Shown: positions 21,546-29,078 of the stretch, one piece after another
Layout: every line of letters begins with the position of its first letter
Numbering within the stretch: position 1 is the stretch's first letter
From: Brettanomyces bruxellensis
Taxonomy: Eukaryota; Ascomycota; Pichiomycetes; Pichiales; Pichiaceae
DNA: 64,000 nucleotides
Assembly (NCBI RefSeq): GCF_011074885.1
Contig: NC_054685.1
Coordinates: forward strand, 1 to 64,000
Direction of reading: 5' to 3'
Translations under genes and position numbers: made by a program
Notes under the pieces: model-generated
Told to the model about the DNA's origin: nothing
Database searches by the model: none
What the model saw: the letters and a program-made list of their open reading frames with translations, nothing else

Positions 21546-21606
21546 CCGCCTGTATCGGGCCAAGTAACCGTTATTACTGAATTAGAATAATTTACCGCCA
21601 TCTCGG
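21546..21606. promoter_or_regulatory. Two CCG-Nx-CGG elements upstream of MCH-like transporter
   Basis: CCG-N7-CGG at 21546-21558 and CCG-N6-CGG at 21595-21606, about 220-280 bases upstream of the transporter start. Everted CCG/CGG half-sites are the usual targets of Zn(II)2Cys6 regulators. Which factor might bind is not known. Confidence 0.35.
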
Positions 21607-22008
21607 ACATAAAAAAAAAAAAATCTTGCTCTCTATTTCCTCAGCACTGATACAAAATGTATTAGTAATTCAGAAAATTCGCAATTTCTGATCTCGCGGA
21701 ACGGAACTACAAACTGAAAATAAAAAACGTCCGAGGTGTCATCGAAATAGGCATCTTTCTATGAGAGATATATTGTTTGATTTTTCAGGTGAAGTCATTC
21801 TAGGGAACGTTTTCAATCTGAATTAATAAAATTTTCGATAACCATCACAAATAGCCTTCACACAGAAAATTGAGATAACTAAGAATAGAGTGGAACTGTG
21901 CCGTACAATCCCGTTCAAAATGCCTTTCGAGGATGAACATTCAAGTAATTGCTGCTCTAACGATGAAGCGTAATTTCAACTCTAAATTGCGGAACTACAT
22001 TTGCTTGA

Positions 22009-22257
22009 AGATGCTCTGATGAGCAACGTTTGCTTCCCATTGTCTTACTATTAATAATATGTTTTTTTTATTTTCTTGCATCAGAAGGACATAGTTTTCA
22101 ACACGCAAAAGCATTTGTTGAAAGCATCAAATCATGCTCAGTATGCCCAGAAATTGCTACTGAACTTCCTCAATTTGTGTATTGTACTATTATTAACGGT
22201 AGTTCGTATATAGGAGGCATTAAAAAGCGTTGTTGGCCGATTTTAAACTACAATTGA
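22009..22257 (+). pseudogene. Short ATG-less frame, possible gene fragment
   Basis: An open plus-strand frame ending at a TGA at 22255-22257. It contains a hydrophobic stretch (LLPIVLLLIICFFYFLA) followed by a polar part with four cysteines (CSVCPEI and others). It has no in-frame ATG; the apparent start is a TTG. It may be a decayed copy of a secreted or membrane protein, an unrecognised exon, or chance. I do not recognise a family. Confidence 0.2.
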
Positions 22258-22441
22258 ATATTTTACACTGCTCGAATTGCTGTACCCGAATTGATATATT
22301 ATTTATCGTGTTATGACACTGGATTACATAATAATTAGGTTCAGTTCAAAAAGAAGAATTAAGCGGTAAAGCGAAAATAGGAATAAGTTGGAACGCTAAC
22401 GTAGGAAATGTTACCGGCATATCTAACGAATGTAATAATCG

Positions 22442-24879
22442 TTATATATCAGATGCCCATTCCCATACACGCATGATCTCACCATTCACTTCAAGTTGGT
22501 AAGCACTAATGTTACTATTCCTTTCTATCACTTTCGTGACCTTTTCCCAAATCTCTGTACGCTTTTTCTGTTTAATAGATGGATCAGTTAAATAATAATC
22601 ACGAAGTTGTATTTTTCCAATATACCGATGCTCAACCTCGTGATGCCTGAAAAGAGTAGATTGCTGTTGCAATTTTTCAATCACCTTTTCTGTCAACTCT
22701 TTTACCATCTTTTTTTCGCCTATGTACATTTTCAACTTTAAGTAAACTGCACCCATTATAATAAGTACTGCAGAGAGTCCCATAATCCAGTATTTAAGAC
22801 GGATGAGCATATCCAAAAAGAAGTGCTTTAATTTACATTTGATACTGAATTTCGAGTGCGAGTTGGACCTTATGAAATCATCATGGAACACCAAATCCTG
22901 CTTTTCCTTCATTAAAGCCAATGATTTATCCCATAAATAGCCGAATTCCCCATCCTCTAGTTCTTTATCCATATCGAGTCTTTCAATTATGTAGTCCTGA
23001 AGGGATCTGAAATCAAGTCCAACCTGGTCGTCGTCTCCGGTGCCACAATTGAAATTGGCATTCCTTTTTGCCAACACATCACAACTCACCTTCACAATTT
23101 TATTGATTTTGGCAACTTTCTCAGAATCCAAAACGCATTTATTCAAAGTTGGAATTAACCCAAATCCGGAATACCAAGGTTTTGAAATGGTATAATCCTG
23201 TCTGCATTCTAAATGAGAATGCTTGCCACATATCGCGTGTTCGGGACATGGAACGCAGTTCATTTTGAAAGCCTCGTTCAAAGCATCGGCATACTCCGCC
23301 AAAGCAGGATGTTCCAACTTGTTAACTGTTAAAAATGGCTTGTAAACCTCATACCCACAAAAGCCAATGGATATTCTCTGTTGGCGATATATTGAAAAAA
23401 AGAGAAATGAGAACAAGAAGAATATCCATGTAAAAATGAATCGGTATATTGCAATCCGAGAGATAAAGGGCTTGAGTGACGAGTCAACGGATTTCATGGC
23501 GATCATAGATTCCTCTTCCACTCTAGAAGTCTCCTTATCGAATTCATCCTGTAGGTGCTTTAAAACAGTTTCATCCTCTTCAGATGACTGCATTTCTGGT
23601 GTGTGTATTTGCGCGCGGATAGACTCGTCGGATGAGGACAAATCATGAGAAGATGTGCTTTTGATAATTTCATGCTTTCTCTCCCTTTTTCCGACTTTAT
23701 TGGAGATTCAATACGTTTCGTTGGTCCTTTGAGAATCTTACCCTGTGCTTCATTCATTAATTTGAGTGTAAGCGCATTGTTATTTTTCTTTGTAGACTTG
23801 ATTCTCATATGAGCCTTCTTTTTAGGAGAGCCTACTGGAGTGGAAGCCGAGACGGCCATTATTTTGTTTATATTCAAATTAGATTCGTTGTCTGATACCT
23901 CTCTTGGCTCATTAACCGCAGTTATGTAATTAAGAGATGACAATTCTGAGCTTTCAGGATGTAACTCTGATTGGTCTTTGCGCACGACACTACTTCCTGT
24001 TTCATTTTCATATCTTTCAAGGCCAGATAAATTGTGTTTTTCATCTGGCTCACCGTCTCTAAGCTGAGAGGTGGTTGATGATGATTCATTAGGAGTATTT
24101 TGCTCTTCTCTGGTCTCAGATTTCACATTCTTACCGTCTTTCTGAGTCTTTTCCGGTTTAACATCACTTTTAGACGTTTTTCTCGGGGAGCGACGTGAAG
24201 TTTTCCGTCTCTTGGTTGATTTGACAGTATCTTCCCGCTTACTGTCCTCGTTGATGTTATCGTCCTCAAATTTAATGGCAACATTCCTTGGAAACAATGC
24301 ATCAGTAGGAGCTCCTGATTTCGAAGGTGAACTAATCGGTGAAGACGAAAATTGCTCTTTTCTCCTAGTTGGTTTATAGAAAGAATCGGAATGTGTCAAT
24401 GTATTTCCATTTTTGTTACTTGTTTCATCCACGCGCTTGAATGGTCTCTTTTTTGGAACTGTAGATTCTATAAATGGGTTAATTGACGTCCTATCTTCGG
24501 AAACGGACATAATTGATGAATTCTGTTGTTGTTCTAACAGGTGATGAAGTGTTTTTCGTGATTCCTTGCTAGGTGACTTCAGTATTGGCTTTTCCACTTT
24601 GAAGACTTTTTTCCCCGTCTTCACCTTCACAAAATCCGGTGATGATCCTGCGGCCTTTTTTCGGTGTGAAACGTTTTTTTTTGTTTCGACAAACCTGCCA
24701 TTCTCTTCCCTCAACTTTGGAATCAACTCATCGGAAAAAATCTCTATTAAAGCTGCTTTTCTTGCTTTGGATGGATATGCTATGTCATAATGATCCAAAA
24801 GTTGTTTCAAATCCACCACCCGCAATTGATGAGGATCATATCCTGGTTCCAAATATTTCTTTGTATTTTTCTCTTTCAT
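22442..24879 (-). CDS. HEH1: Inner nuclear membrane LEM/HeH protein Heh1/Src1, coding sequence in two frames
   Basis: Two overlapping minus-strand frames together make one protein. The upstream frame (24879 down to 23560; ATG at 24879) starts with the HeH/SAP-like helix-extension-helix domain (DLKQLLDHYDIAYPSKARKA) and a long basic, Ser-rich, NLS-like region. The downstream frame (open to 22442) has transmembrane segment 1 (FIFTWIFFLFSFLFFSIY), a Cys-containing lumenal domain, transmembrane segment 2 (YWIMGLSAVLIIMGAVYL) and the C-terminal Man1/Src1 (MSC) winged-helix domain. This is the order of yeast Heh1/Src1 and Heh2, which tether chromatin and act in nuclear pore quality control. The frames join either through a candidate intron at 23596-23741 (which keeps phase, giving 763 residues) or through a 1-base indel near the T5 run at 23686-23690. 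Confidence 0.88.
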
Positions 24880-25101
24880 ATTGTTGATGAATGAGTAACA
24901 ATCTCAGATCAATTATAAAATGTGTAAAGTTAAGCGGTTTGTATGATAACAGTTAGTAGTGTACTTTTTTCTCCTGGCACTCTTTTTTACACCATAGGTA
25001 GAGATATGATAAACAAACCTGATTTGTGACGCGTCGATTTTAAATAAATTGTGAGAAAAAAATGTCGACGTTACGAGGAGTCGATTGACCAGGTAACTAC
25101 T

Positions 25102-25278
25102 TCAAATATTATCATCCCACCATTCCTTCCAGCCTGAATCATTTGATTGCTGTGCTTCAATGAGATAGTTTAAGGAATAATGCAAGCTGTTGAAATAACA
25201 ACGCAAAATAATATTGTTCCGGCAATCAAGCACGTAGTAACGATAAACACAATAACGGGGGCAAAAAACTTTTCCCAT
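25102..25278 (-). CDS. Possible small protein (58 codons), unassigned
   Basis: A 58-codon ATG-started frame ending in NDSGWKEWWDDNI. I do not recognise it. The other frame across the same DNA encodes a strikingly hydrophobic peptide (FAPVIVFIVTTCLIAGTILF) that would join the ATG if the A6 run at 25263-25268 had one base fewer. It may be a real small membrane protein with a frame error, or chance. No RNA or homology evidence is available. Confidence 0.2.
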   Translation of the reverse strand: MGKVFCPRYCVYRYYVLDCRNNIILRCYFNSLHYSLNYLIEAQQSNDSGWKEWWDDNI

Positions 25279-26896
25279 CTTTTTTTCCTCGTTCACCTGG
25301 GTGAAATTTTTCAACACTGAAATCTACCGGAAGACACCAGCCCACGGAAAATAAGTTCAGTTCCCTGAAAACGTTGATCCATATACAAACAAGTTAACCA
25401 TCGAAACAATAGCAGATCTAACGAAATATTGGTTAATCGACGAAAAGCGTGGGAGGTTTATTTTTCTTATATGCTGATGTCTTGCACCTTCCAGCTTAAT
25501 CAATTAATCGATTACAAGGTCTTCGCGGAATCGATTGAACACGTCTAATCATCAAGCGATATATGTATTTCGATGGTAAAAATAAGTGTACTGCGTAAGG
25601 CATGTGAGCGGCGATGTTCTATTTTTTTTCTTGAAAATTTCTGATTTCACTATGCAGGAAAAATAAATTGAAGTTTTAATATAGCTTCCTCTAACGCACT
25701 GTTCAGCATTGTTGCGGTGCCTCCTTTGCGTAATCTAACTCCGATAAAAAAAAAAGAGAATCAAGTGCAAATAAAGGACAACGGAAAAAAATATTCCGAT
25801 AATAATAACAGGGTTAACGCGAAAAAAATAAAAAAAATAAAAAAAAAGATGGCGGATGGAATCTAATCATGAATCACATCGAGAACATACATACACGGAT
25901 CAAACTTATCCAACGAGGCCTTGAAATATTATTAATAATACAGTAGTTTTGATTTATTTTATCACCCACGACTTAGTAAGAGAAATAAAGGGCGTATTAC
26001 CGAAATGGTGTAAGAAGCAAGGCTAAGAATATGCACGGCGGAAAAGTGTTAATTTTCCTTTACGGTATCCTACTTTGTGAATATTTATTTGCCCAACTCC
26101 GATAGCCTGCCTTGGAATCCGAGAATGCTTGCCGGATAATGCTAACCTCACCGGATCTAAAGTCAATAATTTTTTTTTCTAGCAATTATGAAGATAGCTG
26201 TGTTACAGTAGTGGTTATCTATGAGGAAGGTAATTTGAACGGTTCAATTGCATTAATTTTTGAAAATCACGGTAGATATCTCAAATGAAGGTACCTTCTC
26301 TACAAATAGGCTATGGCGGAAAACGGTTAGCATTTGTACAAATGAATGGGATCGATAAGAATTACGGGCGGAGAAGTTGAAATGGCAAAGAAGGACTTTT
26401 GTCCCGTTCATTGTAAGCATGAACGGTGGAGTATATTTTCAAACGGTCATCGGATTCTGCAGTGAGCGTGGGCTTATCTAAATACCGAAATTACCATGAT
26501 ACAGGTAAAAGAAGGGAGTTTTGAAGGTTACAAAAAAAAGGCAAGTCAAAAGAAAGGTGGCAGTGAAAGCAGAAAAATCTTGAAGGGTGTAAATCATTGA
26601 ACAATGAATGCTTTTTCAAATTACGGAGAATAACCCACGGAATAGAACTACTTTGAGAAAATAAAACAGTTTGGTAAGTTACTGGAAAATTTCCAGCGTC
26701 CATCTCGAGGCTGTGCTGCATGAGTAAAGGACACAAAGCAAAAAAAAAAAATTTTCACGATTAAGAGAAAGGACCCACGCATCTCCGACGGGCGGGATGA
26801 TGTGATACCAGTGATTAAGCAAAAGTGTCTATTTTAGGTTTCCAAGTTTGTCCGATACAAATTAGGCGGCTTCCTTTTGATGGGCGGCGGAAACAT

Positions 26897-26903
26897 TATA
26901 TAA
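26897..26903 (+). promoter_or_regulatory. TATA box of the pyruvate decarboxylase gene
   Basis: TATATAA followed by G, 157 bases upstream of the start codon, is a typical distance for a highly expressed yeast gene. GGCGG-containing sequence lies just upstream (about 26862-26890). Confidence 0.6.
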
Positions 26904-27059
26904 GACGAAGTTTAGCACAATTTTCACAGATCAAAGGTTAACGTGTTATCTCAATGTATTTTTTTTTTTTTAAGTTATTCTTCAGAGATATTATAGATTT
27001 TATTAGTGCTTCTTGCATCTGATTGATTTATAGGATAATCTTTATATAGTTTCACAACA

Positions 27060-28760
27060 ATGGCTACTATTTCTTTGGCAACATACATCTTCACCAGACT
27101 CAAGCAGATCGGTGTTGACACTGTTTTCGGTGTCCCAGGTGATTTCAACTTGGCCTTCCTTGACCACATTGATGAGGTCCCAAACCTCAGATGGGCTGGT
27201 AACGCCAATGAGTTGAATGCTGCTTACGCTGCTGATGGATACTCTCGTATCAAGGGTTTCGCTGCTATCTGCACGACTTTCGGTGTTGGTGAGCTTTCTG
27301 CCACTAACGGTATTGCCGGTGCTTACGCTGAGCACGTTGGTTTGATCCACATTGTCGGTTCCCCAACCATCAGCGCCGAGCACAACAAGCTTCTTTTGCA
27401 CCACACTCTGGCTGATGGTAAGTTCGATATCTTCAACAAGATGTCCAGACACATCACTTTGAAGACCGCTGCTTTGGATGACATCACTACTGCCCCAGCT
27501 ATCATTGATGACCTTATCAGAACTGGTTACATCTACAAGAGACCAGTGTACGTTGAGGTTCCATCTAACTTGGGTGAGGAACAGGTTCCTGCTGCTCGTC
27601 TTAACACTCCAATCGACTTGAGTCTCCCACCTAACGACCCAGCTGCCGAGAAGGAGTTTGTCCAGGAGGTTATCGATAAGATCACCAAGGCTACCAAGCC
27701 ATGTATCTTGGTCGATGCTTGTGCCGTCAGACACGATGTCAAGAACTTCGTTGCTGACTTGGTCAATGCTACCAAGTACCCAGTCTACGTTACTCCTATG
27801 GGTAAGTCTGCCTTTGATGAGGATAACGAGAGATTCTGCGGTGTCTACGTCGGTGCTCTTTCTAAGCCAGATGTCAAGGAGTCTTTGGAGAACTCCGATT
27901 TGATTCTTTCTATCGGTGGTTTGCTTTCCGACTACAACACTGGTGCCTTCACTTACCAGTACCACACCACCAACGTCGTCGAGTTCCACTCTGACTACTG
28001 TAAGGTCAAGTCCGCTGTTTACCAGGGTATCCAGATGCAGGCTGCTTTGGCTAAGATCATTAAGGCTTTGTCCAGCGTTAACTTGAACTACGTCCCAACT
28101 CCAGTCCCAGCTTCCGTCTCCGAGTACAAGCAGGTCCAGAAGGTTACTTCCGGTAAGATCACCCAGGAGTTCTTGTGGAGAAAGCTTTCTTACTTCCTCA
28201 AGGCTGACGATGTTATCGTCTCTGAGACCGGTACCTCTTCCTTCGGTATCTTGCAATGCCACTACCCAGCTGGTGTCACTGCCATCTCCCAGGTCTTGTG
28301 GGGTTCTATTGGTTACGCTCTCCCATCTTCCGTCGGTGCCGCTTTCGCTGCCGATGAGATCAGCAAGGACAAGAGAGTTATCTTGTTCACCGGTGAGGGT
28401 TCTTTGCAGTTGACTGTCCAGGCTATCTCCGATGCCTTCAGACGCCACTTGCACCCATACTTCTTTGTCTTGAACAACAAGGGTTACACCATTGAGAAGC
28501 TTATTCACGGTTTGCACGCTGAATACAACAACATTCAGACCTGGGACCACCAGAAGCTTTGCGGTGTCTTCCATGACAAGGATGACTACGAGAACTACAA
28601 GGTCTCCACTGTTCAGGAATTGAACAAGTTGTGGTCTGACCCAGAGTTCAACAAGCCAACCAAGTTAAGATTGATCGAGATCATGTTGGATGAGTTCGAT
28701 GCTCCAAAGAACTTGATCGGCCAGGCTAAGTTGTCCGAGACCATCAACTCTGGTAACTAA
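27060..28760 (+). CDS. PDC1: Pyruvate decarboxylase
   Basis: A 566-residue thiamine-diphosphate enzyme with an ATG start, close to the 563 residues of S. cerevisiae Pdc1. It decarboxylates pyruvate to acetaldehyde in the cytosol, the committed step of ethanol fermentation. Catalytic residues are in place: Asp28 (VPGDFN), Glu51 (NANELNAAYAADG), the adjacent histidines in LLHHTLADG and Glu in GYTIEKLIHG. The ThDP/Mg motif reads GEGSLQLTVQ with Glu446 where most yeast enzymes have Asp. Codon use is extremely biased (AAG, GGT, GCT, TCC, AAC), unlike most of its neighbours, as expected for an abundant glycolytic-type enzyme. This bias also produces a long meaningless antisense frame. The exact paralogue number cannot be known. 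Confidence 0.97.
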   Translation: MATISLATYIFTRLKQIGVDTVFGVPGDFNLAFLDHIDEVPNLRWAGNANELNAAYAADGYSRIKGFAAICTTFGVGELSATNGIAGAYAEHVGLIHIVGSPTISAEHNKLLLHHTLADGKFDIFNKMSRHITLKTAALDDITTAPAIIDDLIRTGYIYKRPVYVEVPSNLGEEQVPAARLNTPIDLSLPPNDPAAEKEFVQEVIDKITKATKPCILVDACAVRHDVKNFVADLVNATKYPVYVTPMGKSAFDEDNERFCGVYVGALSKPDVKESLENSDLILSIGGLLSDYNTGAFTYQYHTTNVVEFHSDYCKVKSAVYQGIQMQAALAKIIKALSSVNLNYVPTPVPASVSEYKQVQKVTSGKITQEFLWRKLSYFLKADDVIVSETGTSSFGILQCHYPAGVTAISQVLWGSIGYALPSSVGAAFAADEISKDKRVILFTGEGSLQLTVQAISDAFRRHLHPYFFVLNNKGYTIEKLIHGLHAEYNNIQTWDHQKLCGVFHDKDDYENYKVSTVQELNKLWSDPEFNKPTKLRLIEIMLDEFDAPKNLIGQAKLSETINSGN

Positions 28761-29078
28761 GCTAGATTGGTGTAGAGTTGCAGTCATATTCTGTGTTTAA
28801 TTTTACGTGTTTTTAACACACATTTATATCACGATTAATTGGAATGATTTTAATTATTAACTTATCTGGTGTATATATGATCGCATATGAATAAAAGTTT
28901 TTCTAAGTTAAATTTGTTGTGTGGTGCGGGTGCATTACTCTGTAGATGAGTCTCTTTCTATATTTGTTCTGAAAGCTACCGTACGCTGTTCTATGTAGTT
29001 CGATTGAATAATGTTTAAAGTAGTCCTTTTTTTCTAGTTACTTATATATATCTAGTGACGTGAGATCGCACGTTTCCC
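28761..29078. terminator. Convergent 3' region between pyruvate decarboxylase and MIS1
   Basis: A 318-bp AT-rich spacer between two 3' ends. TATATATGA and AATAAAAG-type elements near 28872-28896 probably belong to the pyruvate decarboxylase polyadenylation region. No gene was seen. Confidence 0.4.

Larger units (their letters stand above)
21328..22441. other. Intergenic region upstream of MCH-like gene, with a weak short ORF
   Basis: A 1.1-kb spacer between two minus-strand genes. It contains the transporter promoter with two CCG-N-CGG elements (21546-21606) and, on the plus strand, an ATG-less cysteine-containing frame at about 22009-22257 with a hydrophobic start. No firm gene was seen. 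Confidence 0.5.
24880..27059. promoter_or_regulatory. Long divergent region between HEH1 and pyruvate decarboxylase
   Basis: A 2.2-kb spacer, unusually long for this window. The right half is the promoter of the strongly expressed pyruvate decarboxylase gene and contains a TATA box at 26897-26903, a CTTCC motif near 26870 and GGCGG repeats. The left half holds a small minus-strand frame at 25102-25278. There are many A/T tracts and no recognisable RNA gene or mobile element. Confidence 0.6.

Noticed and set aside
27042..28574. 510-codon minus-strand open frame inside pyruvate decarboxylase
   Set aside because: It is an antisense shadow created by the extreme codon bias of the real gene. It is rich in Val, Ser, Leu and Asp with no domain, and it lies opposite a complete, conserved enzyme.
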